DNA of 64,000 bases from Pirellulales bacterium (GCA_028279215.1 JANQOF010000021.1:1-64000); one strand, 5' to 3'. Counted from the first letter of the stretch, positions 1 to 8,272 are shown. Notes: generated by a model from the letters alone, not told the origin. Translations and numbers: made by a program.

Positions 1-2
1 GA

Positions 3-593
3 GCGCTTGGCAAGCACTCGGCGCCAGACGCCAGACGCCGTATCGAGTCGGTACTTGACCGGCCGAGTTTCGCAAACGAAATCGCCGGCGCGGCAATCAA
101 AGCAATGGGCGACTCGGGCGATACGGCACTCCGCGGCAAGCTGCTCAGCGTGCTGCAGCAAGATCGGCAAGACTTTGGCGATCGCGACTACGCGCAAGGC
201 TTGCAGGTTCTCGCCAAATTGTGGCGTAACGCCGACGATCAGCAGACGGTTCGGGCGTTTCTGGAGAAATGCCTCCGCGATCCGGCCCGCCATGTACGCT
301 CGGGTGCGATCGAGGCGCTCGGCGAGCTTGGCGATCCACAAGCAATCCCAGCCCTGGAATCGTTCGCGTCGCGCGAAGGGAGCGGCCGCGACGCCACGGC
401 GGCCCAGCGCGCCATCAAGAAGCTGCAAGACGACGCACCGTTCGTCCCGCGCGAGGTCCGCGAGCTACGCAAACTGGTGTCGGAACTTCGCAAAGAACAC
501 CAAGAGATCCGCAAAGAACTCGACACGCTCAAGGACAAGGCGAAGGACGAAGCCGAGACGCGGGAAGTGGCAACGAAGGCCGACGCTTCTTAG
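3..593 (+). CDS. HEAT-repeat protein, C-terminal fragment (possibly M1 aminopeptidase tail)
   Basis: The reading frame is open from the first bases of the window and stops at 593, so only the last ~196 residues are present. The visible part is helical. It has HEAT-like units such as RSGAIEALGELGDPQAIPAL at about residues 98-117 of the visible part, and a charged coiled-coil tail ending in Lys/Glu/Asp-rich sequence. Repeats of this kind close the planctomycete members of the M1 metallopeptidase family, but the catalytic HExxH region lies outside the window, so that assignment is an inference. An ATG at 105 exists, but the frame continues upstream without a stop, so 105 is not taken as the start. 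coaX follows 75 bp downstream on the same strand. Confidence 0.6.
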   Translation, partial: ALGKHSAPDARRRIESVLDRPSFANEIAGAAIKAMGDSGDTALRGKLLSVLQQDRQDFGDRDYAQGLQVLAKLWRNADDQQTVRAFLEKCLRDPARHVRSGAIEALGELGDPQAIPALESFASREGSGRDATAAQRAIKKLQDDAPFVPREVRELRKLVSELRKEHQEIRKELDTLKDKAKDEAETREVATKADAS

Positions 594-608
594 CAACCAT
601 AGTCGTAG

Positions 609-654
609 TTCGCTCCGCGAACGAATGCCCAACAGCACCAATTCGCGGAGCGAA
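609..654. repeat. perfect 13-bp inverted repeat before coaX
   Basis: TTCGCTCCGCGAA at 609-621 is repeated as its exact reverse complement at 642-654, with a 20-nt spacer. The right arm ends on the A of an in-frame ATG at 654. It could fold into a hairpin in the coaX leader or be a dispersed palindromic repeat. The role is unknown. Confidence 0.75.
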
Positions 655-668
655 TGGCGACCGATTGC

Positions 669-1487
669 ATGAACCAGCTCCAGTCCATCGTGGCGGTCGA
701 CGTTGGTAACAGCCGCACTAAGCTGGGACGCTTCGACCGGCAGACACCGGCTTCGCTCGGTTTGCCGGAACCGGTCGAAACCATCGCGGTTGGCCCCAGC
801 GAGACAGGTAGTGGGTACGAGGTCGCGCCGCTCGCCGATTGGCTGGCGGAAATGGTCGCGCCTGGCACGCCTTTCTTCATCGGCAGTGTGAATCGACCAG
901 GGACCGCAGCGCTACAGAAGTTTCTCCGCGAGTACGATGGCGGGCATTGGGACAATGTTCGGGAGCTTGTTGGAGGTGACCTGCCGATCGAGAACCGCAC
1001 AAACAAGCCCGACCGCGTAGGAATCGACCGGCTGGCGGCTGCCGTGGCGGCCTGTCGATTTAGACGTGCAAACACGCCGACAATCGTCGTCGACTTCGGT
1101 ACCGCGATTAAGGTCGACCTAGTATCGAACGATGGCGCGTTTGAGGGTGGCGCCATTCTGCCGGGCGTGGGAACGTCGGCCCACGCTCTGCACACGAGCA
1201 CCGATGTATTGCCAGTTGTCCATCTGGAGTTGAATAGGAAATCGCCACCTTCACTAGGTAAAGACACTAAACAGGCCATTGAAGCGGGCTTGTATTGGGG
1301 GGCAGTTGGCGCCGTCCGCGAACTGATCGCACGCCACCACGACGGGTTGGTGACTGGACCGCGGGTGTTGGTGACCGGCAGCACGTCGCCCGAAATGGCC
1401 CGCCTGCTCGGTTCGCCCGACTACACGGTGCGGTACCTGCCACACCTGGTAATGGCTGGCCTGGCGATATCGGCTTGGCAGGCTTGA
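669..1487 (+). CDS. coaX: type III pantothenate kinase
   Basis: This enzyme phosphorylates pantothenate to 4'-phosphopantothenate, the first step of CoA synthesis, in the cytoplasm. The CoaX signatures are visible. They are a phosphate-binding DVGNSRTKLG near the N-terminus, the RVGIDRLAAAVAA segment near residue 110, VVDFGTAIKVDLV near 140, and a Gly-rich GGAILPGVG. Length (272 aa) fits the family. The start is placed at ATG 669, which puts the first strand right before DVGN. An in-frame ATG at 654 is possible, but its A is the last base of a palindrome. CoaX is the non-homologous alternative to CoaA. panC, which makes its substrate, lies 12 kb away on the other strand. Confidence 0.93.
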   Translation: MNQLQSIVAVDVGNSRTKLGRFDRQTPASLGLPEPVETIAVGPSETGSGYEVAPLADWLAEMVAPGTPFFIGSVNRPGTAALQKFLREYDGGHWDNVRELVGGDLPIENRTNKPDRVGIDRLAAAVAACRFRRANTPTIVVDFGTAIKVDLVSNDGAFEGGAILPGVGTSAHALHTSTDVLPVVHLELNRKSPPSLGKDTKQAIEAGLYWGAVGAVRELIARHHDGLVTGPRVLVTGSTSPEMARLLGSPDYTVRYLPHLVMAGLAISAWQA

Positions 1488-1784
1488 CGTTGATGAGCGT
1501 GTCACGCAGAAGCGCGGAGCGGGCAAGCACGGCATCACTCTACTGGATGGCGCTAGTTGGCCGTCAGACCTACCAGTGGGACACGAGTCACAAGCGGCAT
1601 CGTTTCAACGGCAACCACCTCTTGCTCTTGTCGCTTCGCGACCCAGGTAGGCTGCGCCAACCTGGGCTACCCGCTGCAGGCTCACATCCTTTCGCAAGCA
1701 ACACCGACACACATCCGACACAGCTTGCACAATCGCAGCGCAGCTTGCGGACAAGTGTCGCGACTACCCGCTGGACTGCCGGGT

Positions 1785-1844
1785 GAGCCGAACGCGCTAG
1801 CCTCGGATTTTCTTGGCAATATCCGACGGTAGCGCCTTCGGCTT
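1785..1844. repeat. 60-bp palindromic intergenic repeat, copy 1
   Basis: The two 22-bp arms (1785-1806 and 1823-1844) are imperfect inverted copies around a 16-bp loop. The arms share GCGCTA and CCGAA cores. A second element with exactly the same 22-16-22 geometry and closely related arms and loop lies at 4965-5024. The match of arms, loop length and loop text shows a dispersed repeat family and not a chance hairpin. Possible roles are a transcription terminator, an RNA-stabilising hairpin or a REP-like mobile sequence. Confidence 0.8.
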
Positions 1845-2008
1845 CCATCATCCAGCCGCGTCATTTGGCTCTGGAAGCACACTAGTACCGTGAAACTCAC
1901 ACGAGAACAGGGGGCGGAATTCTTCGGAAAAAACGCATTCTCACTCCGCGTTCGCACGGACTCTGACGGAGGGACCGTTTCGGCCGAACGCTGGTTTTGG
2001 CCTAGCTT

Positions 2009-2037
2009 TTGAACTAACTGTGTCCTTCAGGTATGAT
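2009..2037 (+). promoter_or_regulatory. sigma-70-type promoter candidate for the Gfo/Idh/MocA gene
   Basis: A -35 like TTGAAC (2009-2014) and a -10 like TATGAT (2032-2037) are separated by 17 bp. The start of transcription would be near 2044, giving a ~110-nt leader before ATG 2154. It is predicted from the sequence only. Confidence 0.5.
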
Positions 2038-2061
2038 GCGTCAAGATAGGGAGGTGAATTC

Positions 2062-2111
2062 GACCTAGGCAAGCTCCCAACACTGCCCCAACAGGGGGGT
2101 TGGCCTGGGTC
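2062..2111 (+). promoter_or_regulatory. structured 5' leader hairpin
   Basis: Bases 2062-2069 pair with 2104-2111 (8 bp, one G-T), 2077-2081 with 2099-2103 (5 bp), and CCCC 2086-2089 with the G run at 2094-2098. The fold is a bulged hairpin in the leader, about 40 nt before the start codon. It matches no riboswitch class I recognise and has no T run. It may affect mRNA stability or translation. Confidence 0.4.
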
Positions 2112-2153
2112 GGTCCCTGAATGCCACGCTGACAACCATTGGAGTCGAGAAAC

Positions 2154-3503
2154 ATGCAGAGCAAGCAAACCCGTCGTCGCTTCATCAAAAGCACCGCAGC
2201 CGCTGGGGCCGGCTATTGGGCATTGGGTGGAATCACCCTGGCCCAATCGAAGTCGCCGAACGAACAGATTCAGATTGCCGGCATCGGCGTCGGTGGAAAA
2301 GGGGATGGCGACATCAAGAACGCCGCGCGAAGCGGTAAAGTCGTCGCGTTGTGCGATATCGATCGTCGCATACTCGATGGCATGGACGGCTTGATGAAAA
2401 CCGGCAAGACGTTCGTCGATTATCGTGAACTTTTCGATACGATGGGCGATCAGGTAGACGCCGTGATCGTGTCGACGCCCGACCACATGCATGCGGTGAT
2501 TGCAGCCGCGGCGATGAAACAGGGCAAGCATGTGTACTGCCAGAAGCCGCTTACCCGCACCATCTGGGAAGCTCGCCGGTTGCAGGACATCGCTCGCGAA
2601 AACGACGTCGTGACGCAGATGGGCAATCAGTGGACCTGCTTCAACCAGATGCGGAAAGCTGCTCACCAGATCAAACAAGGTATGCTGGGCACCGTTAACG
2701 AAGTCCATGTATGGACGAACCGGCCAGTGTGGCCGCAGGGCGGCGAACGACCAGCCGCGGCATCGGTGCCCGACCACGTTAGTTGGGATCTCTGGCTAGG
2801 TGTCGCTCCGAAGCGGCCATTTGCTCCCGATGCCTATCATCGCTTTAAGTGGCGCGGATGGTGGGACTTTGGCACGGGCGCGCTCGGCGACATGGCTTGC
2901 CATACATGCAATTTACCATTCATGGCCCTCAACATGCGAAACCCTGTCGCGGTAGAAGCTTCGACTTCGGGCCACGATGGCGACAGCTACCCTGAGTGGT
3001 CGAATATCAAGTTCGACTTCCCAGAACTCGATGGTCGCGCGCCATTCACACTCTATTGGTACGATGGCGGGCAGAAGCCCGACAACTCACTCTTCGCTGA
3101 GGTGAAGACCACCAACGGCGACGGCAGTCCCGCCCCATCGGCGTCTGGCGTGATGATCATCGGCGAAAAAGGCAAGCTGTATGGTGCGGGCGACTATGCT
3201 GATCAGGCCGTCGAGGTGATCGGCACCGAAGAGATCGACGTCGACTACCCTCGCGCGCGAGGCACCGGCGATCTCGCGCACAACCGTGAGTTCTTCAACG
3301 GTATCCGCGATCGTTCAGCCGTCCCCATGTCCAACATCCCGGACTACAGCGGTCCGCTTACCGAGACCATCTTGCTGGGCAATCTGGCCGTATGGAAGGG
3401 CGGACGGGTGGAATGGGATGCCGAGAATCTTGTACCGTTGAACGACGAGTCGTTGATGAAAATCGTCAAGCCCGACTACCAAAACGGCTACGAACTGATC
3501 TGA
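2154..3503 (+). CDS. Gfo/Idh/MocA family oxidoreductase with twin-arginine signal
   Basis: This is a predicted NAD(P)-dependent sugar or cyclitol dehydrogenase, exported folded by the Tat pathway. The N-terminus carries RRRFIKS followed by a hydrophobic stretch ending near ITLAQS. The Rossmann motif IAGIGVGGKG follows near residue 43. The usual EKP motif reads QKP (YCQKPLTRT), and a C-terminal Gfo/Idh/MocA alpha/beta domain follows. ATG 2154 is chosen over the upstream TTG at 2139 because GGAG at 2141-2144 sits 9 nt before it. The gene has its own promoter candidate and leader and a strong terminator at 3530-3566, so it is probably monocistronic. The substrate cannot be told. Planctomycetes have many paralogues, usually linked to polysaccharide or polyol breakdown. 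Confidence 0.9.
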   Translation: MQSKQTRRRFIKSTAAAGAGYWALGGITLAQSKSPNEQIQIAGIGVGGKGDGDIKNAARSGKVVALCDIDRRILDGMDGLMKTGKTFVDYRELFDTMGDQVDAVIVSTPDHMHAVIAAAAMKQGKHVYCQKPLTRTIWEARRLQDIARENDVVTQMGNQWTCFNQMRKAAHQIKQGMLGTVNEVHVWTNRPVWPQGGERPAAASVPDHVSWDLWLGVAPKRPFAPDAYHRFKWRGWWDFGTGALGDMACHTCNLPFMALNMRNPVAVEASTSGHDGDSYPEWSNIKFDFPELDGRAPFTLYWYDGGQKPDNSLFAEVKTTNGDGSPAPSASGVMIIGEKGKLYGAGDYADQAVEVIGTEEIDVDYPRARGTGDLAHNREFFNGIRDRSAVPMSNIPDYSGPLTETILLGNLAVWKGGRVEWDAENLVPLNDESLMKIVKPDYQNGYELI

Positions 3504-3529
3504 CCCTAGCGGCACACGTTTTCAAATCC

Positions 3530-3566
3530 AAGCCCGGTTTCTGGTCTGCCAGGAGCCGGGCTTTTT
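3530..3566 (+). terminator. Rho-independent terminator
   Basis: AGCCCGG (3531-3537) pairs with CCGGGCT (3556-3562) and is followed by a T run (3562-3566). It lies 27 bp after the stop of the Gfo/Idh/MocA gene. Confidence 0.85.
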
Positions 3567-3583
3567 GCGTGTGGCTGTTTGGC

Positions 3584-3650
3584 GGGAGGGCTCTCTGAGC
3601 CCGATTGTGCTTTGCATTGGGATCCGCTGTCGGCCTCAGAGAGGCCTCCC
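3584..3650. repeat. 21-bp inverted repeat (GGGAGG...CTCTCTGAG type)
   Basis: Bases 3584-3604 and 3630-3650 are inverted copies with two mismatches and a 25-nt spacer, sharing CTCTCTGAG/CTCAGAGAG. With the terminator just before it, this explains most of the 306-bp gap 3504-3809. No gene is seen in that gap. Confidence 0.7.
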
Positions 3651-3809
3651 ACAGCTGTTTTCAACTGAGCAGTAAACCGCTAATTCTGATCCGCGAAGAT
3701 CCGCGTCCAATTCTCCCGGGCACCTAATGCAATCCTCGCGCTGCGCTTATCCGGGCACCGTGTTCACGCGCCCCGTCGCCCTCTTCGCCCGAGCCGTTAG
3801 AATACAAGC

Positions 3810-4952
3810 ATGGACTTGCAAGCTATCTGCAACTGGTCGGGAACTACCGAGGAACTGTTTGGCCAATTGGCCCGCGACCTGGCGGATGCGGGCAGGTGGC
3901 ACGAGTTATTCGAAGCGCGGCTGGTCGAAGCCCGCGCGCGGTTGGGGCTCTCTCTGGTTGGTTCGCCGACGCTCGACGAATTACCCGAGCCGACGCGATC
4001 GGCGTTGGAAAACGACTACGCCGACGCCTGCCGTGAAGTTGGTGGCCTGATGGTCGACGCGGGTCGACTGCGCGAAGCGTGGCAATACCTTCGGCCCGCA
4101 GGCGAAAAACGAATGCTGCACGCGGCTCTGGCCCAAGCGGTGCCCACCGACGAGAGCATTGAACATCTGATCGAGCTGGCGTTGTACGAAGGCATCGATG
4201 TCGAACGTGGTTTCGGTTGGCTAGTGGGGCACTACGGCACATGCAACGCCATTACAACGCTCGAAGGTCTAGCGCCGCAGCTTCCGCCCGACGACCTGGC
4301 CGCCTGCGCGGCGGTGATGGTGCGGCATATCGAGCGTGAGCTTCGCCAGAACCTGGCGGAACACATTTGCCAACAAGAAGGCGCGGCTCCAAGTGACGAC
4401 GCCAATGTCGGCCAGTTGATGGAAGGGCGCGACTGGTTGTTCGCGGCGCAGGCGTCGCACGTGGACGCCTCGCACCTGGCGGCGACGGTTCGATTCGCGC
4501 GAGTGCTGGAGCATCCGCAACTTGTCGAGATGGCGCTTACACTCACCGACTACGGGGCACGGCTCGATCCCACTTTGCAGTATCCTGGCGACGCTCCGTT
4601 CGAAGAAATCTATCCGGCTCACCAACATTTCTTTCGCGCAACGCTTGGACAGGACGGTGGCGAGGCGATTGAGTATTTTCGCAATCTGGCCGAGGCGGCC
4701 GACGTCGAGAACGAAGGCGCGGCAGCCGTGGAGACTTTGCTGGTGCTGCTCGACCGGTCGGGAAACCCAGCCGAAGCACTCGAAGTCTACGCGAAGCTCG
4801 TACCACCAACGGCTAGGCTTACAGCACTAGCGCCCCGGCTAGTCGATTTGGCCACCAAAGCGGATGGTTGGGACCGCTACGAGGCAATCCTCCGCGAGCG
4901 CGACGATCCGGTGGGAATCGCCCTGGGTGTATTAGCAAGGCAGAGAGTCTAG
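3810..4952 (+). CDS. uncharacterised helical (TPR-like) protein
   Basis: I do not recognise a named family. The 380-residue product has no signal peptide or membrane segment and is rich in Ala, Glu and Leu. It is built of helix pairs such as LMVDAGRLREAWQYLRPAG (~residues 77-95) and GNPAEALEVYAKLVPP (~312-327). This spacing resembles TPR/HEAT-type solenoids, which usually scaffold protein complexes. No catalytic motif stands out. No good ribosome binding site precedes ATG 3810, but base composition and codon use match neighbouring genes. It stands alone on the plus strand, ending in a 60-bp palindromic repeat and facing the anti-sigma gene. Confidence 0.75.
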   Translation: MDLQAICNWSGTTEELFGQLARDLADAGRWHELFEARLVEARARLGLSLVGSPTLDELPEPTRSALENDYADACREVGGLMVDAGRLREAWQYLRPAGEKRMLHAALAQAVPTDESIEHLIELALYEGIDVERGFGWLVGHYGTCNAITTLEGLAPQLPPDDLAACAAVMVRHIERELRQNLAEHICQQEGAAPSDDANVGQLMEGRDWLFAAQASHVDASHLAATVRFARVLEHPQLVEMALTLTDYGARLDPTLQYPGDAPFEEIYPAHQHFFRATLGQDGGEAIEYFRNLAEAADVENEGAAAVETLLVLLDRSGNPAEALEVYAKLVPPTARLTALAPRLVDLATKADGWDRYEAILRERDDPVGIALGVLARQRV

Positions 4953-4964
4953 ACCGAGGAACGT

Positions 4965-5024
4965 GAGCCGCAGGCGCTAGCCTCGGAGTATTCGGCCAAT
5001 AGCCGACGCGAGCGCGTTCGGCTT
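4965..5024. repeat. 60-bp palindromic intergenic repeat, copy 2
   Basis: Arms 4965-4986 and 5003-5024 (22 bp each) flank a 16-bp loop, the same geometry as the element at 1785-1844. Both copies share a left flank of GTGAGCCG and a loop with a GGC(C)AATA core. This copy lies between two convergent genes, where it could act as a two-way terminator. Confidence 0.8.
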
Positions 5025-5059
5025 ACTCCGCAATTCAGCTTTGACAGAACACCAGAGAG

Positions 5060-6715
5060 TCAGTTGGGTGGGCGCCGGGGAAGGCCATCTTCCGGAAAAC
5101 GATCGACAGGGCGCCGCTCGCCGCGCGGTCGCGGACCTTCATCGTCTGGACGGCGACTCCTCGGCGGTCGCTCGCCGCGAGGAGGTTTTCCTGGTCCATC
5201 CGGACCATCCACGTCGCCAGGTCCGCGCGGGCCGCGCCGTTCGGGACGGCTCTCCCGCTCGTCCCATGGCCGCCTGCCAAAACGGTTGCCGTGGCCAAAC
5301 ATACGCTGGAACTCTCGTTCGTCGCCACCCTCGCCCACAAATTCGCGAATGTACATGTTCTCGAGTTCGTCGAGCATCTGATCGGTAGGCATCGCCAATA
5401 ATCGTTGCTGTTCATCGGGCGTGAAATCGCCGCTCACAAAGAACTTCTCGAGCGTTGCCACATCTGGGGTTTGCGGCTGTCGCATCGCCATCCTCAACCA
5501 AGTGGCAACTCGCCTGCTCCGATCTCTAGCGGGCAAGCCGCGCAGTCGCCCCGCGGTCGGCTCATCCAATGCGTCAATCAGTCGCTCTTCGATCGCGTTA
5601 CGGTACTCGACGATCTCGGCGGGCGGGTCGCCGAAGGCTGAGCCCATCGCCATTTTGATGGATATCCGAGGACTGGGAAGTTTGAAGCGATCTCTGCGAT
5701 TCTCTGGCACTTCCCATTTGTCCATGAGATCATCGACGAGCTTTCGGCGTTGCCGTTCCAACTGGGGATCGTCGGCCATATCGTCCAGCGCGCCACGCAG
5801 GGCAGCCGCATTGGCCGGCGACAGTTGCCATTCGCTGCGGGCGTCTGCCCGCCGTTTCATGTCCTCAACTCGTCGGACTCTTGCCGCTGCGTCTAGCGAG
5901 CGCAAACGCGCCTGGTCGATCTCGTCGGCCTGCGACACCCATGCGTAGTACGCAAGCATTACTTCCTGCAACTCTTTTGCATCCACGTCGTTCGTCAGGC
6001 GCGTGTGCCAGTCGGTAAGTTCGTCGCGCATCTCAGGCGTAAGGCTTTGGTAGCGACGATGCTTGCCCGCCAAATCGGCTTGCGATTCGGCGTCTAGGCT
6101 GTCGACGTACCTTTGGCGTTCTCGAAGGCTCGCACCGCTTTGGTCCAACAGTGCTTGGGCTCGGGGAGCCACCTCGTCTTCCCATTCGGCCAGCAGCCAA
6201 TCGCCCGACGTTTGGTCGAGCTGTCGCAAGAAGTCGATATCGCGCACTTCGGAATACGCGTCGAGTTCCATAATCACCGGCAGATTGACGTACAACTGCC
6301 GATTCGCATTCGGCATCAGCGCCGCCAGGGTTGCAAAGCCTACTAGCGCGGCGACCGTGGCCAGTGAGGCGATCTTGATCCACCGACGTCGCTTTCGCAT
6401 CGGAAGCATGGCAGTTTCGTGCGCAAGTTCCTTCTTGGCCTCAACCGTGGCCATTTCGATGGTGGTACGTGTAAACGAATCGCCTACGGTTGGACGTTCT
6501 AAGTTGTCCAGCGCGTTCCACACCCGGTCGAAGCGCTGTAGTTCGCTCCGCGCGCGATCATCCTGGCGGATGCGTGCTTCGACCGACTCGCTCTCGCTGT
6601 GCGAGAGTTCGCCGTCCAAGTACGCCACGAGCTCTTCACTCAGACGATTGTCGTGTTGTTCGGGACTGGAGTTGTTCATCTGTCTTGTTGCCGACGAGGC
6701 GTCGTCGGCTACCAC
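5060..6715 (-). CDS. membrane anti-sigma factor-like protein with Arg/Pro/Gly-rich tail
   Basis: This is the probable partner of the ECF sigma factor encoded immediately upstream. The N-terminal ~75 residues (ELVAYLDGELSHSE...) resemble the helical anti-sigma domain but lack the zinc-binding His-Cys-Cys set. A basic MRKRRRW precedes one membrane helix at ~113-134, and ~400 residues lie beyond it. The distal part is helical and charged, and the last ~65 residues are Pro/Arg/Gly/Asp-rich and likely disordered. A GTG start at 6715 follows the sigma TGA directly, implying coupled translation. ATG 6679 is an alternative that trims 12 residues. The exported domain presumably senses an envelope signal. 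The ligand is unknown. Confidence 0.75.
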   Translation of the reverse strand: MVADDASSATRQMNNSSPEQHDNRLSEELVAYLDGELSHSESESVEARIRQDDRARSELQRFDRVWNALDNLERPTVGDSFTRTTIEMATVEAKKELAHETAMLPMRKRRRWIKIASLATVAALVGFATLAALMPNANRQLYVNLPVIMELDAYSEVRDIDFLRQLDQTSGDWLLAEWEDEVAPRAQALLDQSGASLRERQRYVDSLDAESQADLAGKHRRYQSLTPEMRDELTDWHTRLTNDVDAKELQEVMLAYYAWVSQADEIDQARLRSLDAAARVRRVEDMKRRADARSEWQLSPANAAALRGALDDMADDPQLERQRRKLVDDLMDKWEVPENRRDRFKLPSPRISIKMAMGSAFGDPPAEIVEYRNAIEERLIDALDEPTAGRLRGLPARDRSRRVATWLRMAMRQPQTPDVATLEKFFVSGDFTPDEQQRLLAMPTDQMLDELENMYIREFVGEGGDEREFQRMFGHGNRFGRRPWDERESRPERRGPRGPGDVDGPDGPGKPPRGERPPRSRRPDDEGPRPRGERRPVDRFPEDGLPRRPPN

Positions 6716-7354
6716 TCACACTTTCACCGCTTCACCCTGCTCCAAATAGGGCTCCAGCACTTGTCGCAAGTTGGCCCGCGCGCGCGACAACAAGCTCTTG
6801 ATCGCTTGCGGCGTCATGTCCATGATATCGCCGATTTCGGCGTAGCTGAGTTGTTCAAACTTCGCCAGCAGCACCGCCATGCGTTGCCGTTCGTTGAGCG
6901 TCTCGATCGCCAGCCGTACGACTTCCGACATTTCCGACTTGTCGAGTTGTCGCGTCGGCATCAACCCACTGGCCGCCAGAGCCCCATGCTCGATTGGGTT
7001 GCCGCCTGACGCGTCGGGCGTTGCCGGCGTCACGTTCACTTCTTTGCGTCGCGCGAGCGAACGCAAGGCGTTGGATGCTACGTTGTTGGTGATCGTAAAC
7101 AGCCATGTGCTGAACTTCGACGCCGGAACGTAGCGTTTGCGGGCTCGATACACCCGCATGAAGACGTCCTGAGCGAGATCTTCGGCCATGTCGCGTTTGC
7201 CCACCAGATGCACGAGCACACCGACTACGCGGTTTTGATAGCGCCGCATCAACTCTTCGAACGCATGCGCATCGTCAGCGGCCACGCGCAGCATGAGCCG
7301 CACGTCGGGGTCGGACTGGGTATACCGATCGATAGTTGTCTGACTAACGCTCAC
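6716..7354 (-). CDS. ECF-type RNA polymerase sigma factor
   Basis: The 212-residue product has sigma region 2 at ~30-100 (AFEELMRRYQNRV, DMAEDLAQDVFMRVYRARKRY, FSTWLFTITNN) and region 4 at ~145-200 (LNERQRMAVLLAKFEQLSYAEIG, then the MTPQAIKSLLSRARANL helix-turn-helix). It directs RNA polymerase to stress or envelope promoters when released by its anti-sigma factor, which starts directly after its stop codon. The start is a GTG at 7354 preceded by GGGAAAAT. No upstream autoregulated promoter could be identified by eye. Confidence 0.92.
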   Translation of the reverse strand: MSVSQTTIDRYTQSDPDVRLMLRVAADDAHAFEELMRRYQNRVVGVLVHLVGKRDMAEDLAQDVFMRVYRARKRYVPASKFSTWLFTITNNVASNALRSLARRKEVNVTPATPDASGGNPIEHGALAASGLMPTRQLDKSEMSEVVRLAIETLNERQRMAVLLAKFEQLSYAEIGDIMDMTPQAIKSLLSRARANLRQVLEPYLEQGEAVKV

Positions 7355-7522
7355 ATTTTCCCGCAGCTAGCTGACGATTGGAGCTGCCGGACTGGCCGGC
7401 AGCGCACAATCACCAGTCTACCTCTTCCGGCCGCCATGGACCAACCATTGCGGTAATGTGTGAAACCCCGCAAGCGAGATGAGGTTCTGGCGGTGCGAGT
7501 GACGTACCAAGAGCGGTGCGAC

Positions 7523-8272
7523 CTACAGCAGGCTCTCGAGCAATAGCCGCATTTTACGCATCTCGCCGTGGTGATCGATGCTATCGACCGGCGTAATGTG
7601 GACTGATAGTGCGCGGTTGTAGTTTTCCTTGGCAAGCTGTTGCACCAACCGGCCGTAATCGATCTCGCCTTGGCCGATACGGACTTGCAAATCTTGCTTG
7701 GTCGAATCACGCAGGTGCACATGGCGGACGTACTTTGTCAGCTTGTCGAAGTTGCGCCCTTGGTTCGGCCCCGTGATGTAGTGGCTGGGATCGAGCGCAA
7801 GCCCGAGGCCTTTCACGTTGTCGCAGATCACCGCGGCGGTGTCTGGGTCCTGACTCATCGAACCAATCGTGGTCTTCATGGCGACTACCGCACCTTCGAG
7901 GTCGGCGATACCCACCAGATTTTTGAGTCGCTCAATCTCCTCGTTGAACGGCGTACCGAGTTCCGACGACGGCACAACCAAGGTGACCACCTTGATGGCC
8001 TTGGCCACTTTGCAGATGGCGGCAAACTGTTGGTAGTAGGCGTCGCCAGTCGCGTGGATTTCGACCGAAAGCGCCGCGACAAGCATGCGATGAGTGTCGC
8101 CACACACTTGAACCGCCCGTTCGGGGTCGGCGAGCACCTCCGAAGGTTTCATCCACCCATCAGTCTCGTGCAGCGCCAGCTCAACCGCCGTGTACTCCAA
8201 GTCGACCAGTTGCTGCAGAACTTCCTTGGGTCCCAGCTCGGGAAAACACTCAGTCGAAGCGCAAATAAACAC
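7523..8272 (-). CDS. sugar phosphate isomerase/epimerase family protein (TIM barrel)
   Basis: Xylose-isomerase-like TIM-barrel fold of ~249 residues. Motifs include VFICASTECFPELG at the first strand, YTAVELALHE, and the metal-site segments LALDPSHYI and YVRHVHLRDS. A conserved Glu/Asp/His metal set is typical, but the reaction cannot be assigned. GTG 8272 is chosen as start because it places the first strand correctly. The frame continues 45 codons further upstream, but that part looks random and has no homologous character. The gene diverges from sppA across a 246-bp intergenic region. Confidence 0.82.
   Translation of the reverse strand: MFICASTECFPELGPKEVLQQLVDLEYTAVELALHETDGWMKPSEVLADPERAVQVCGDTHRMLVAALSVEIHATGDAYYQQFAAICKVAKAIKVVTLVVPSSELGTPFNEEIERLKNLVGIADLEGAVVAMKTTIGSMSQDPDTAAVICDNVKGLGLALDPSHYITGPNQGRNFDKLTKYVRHVHLRDSTKQDLQVRIGQGEIDYGRLVQQLAKENYNRALSVHITPVDSIDHHGEMRKMRLLLESLL

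Larger units (their letters stand above)
1488..2153. other. 666-bp intergenic region upstream of the Gfo/Idh/MocA gene
   Basis: No convincing gene was found here. Open frames in this stretch have no recognisable composition or ribosome binding site. It holds a 60-bp palindromic repeat (1785-1844), a sigma-70-type promoter candidate (2009-2037) and a bulged hairpin (2062-2111), followed by the GGAG ribosome binding site of the next gene at 2141-2144. Confidence 0.7.
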
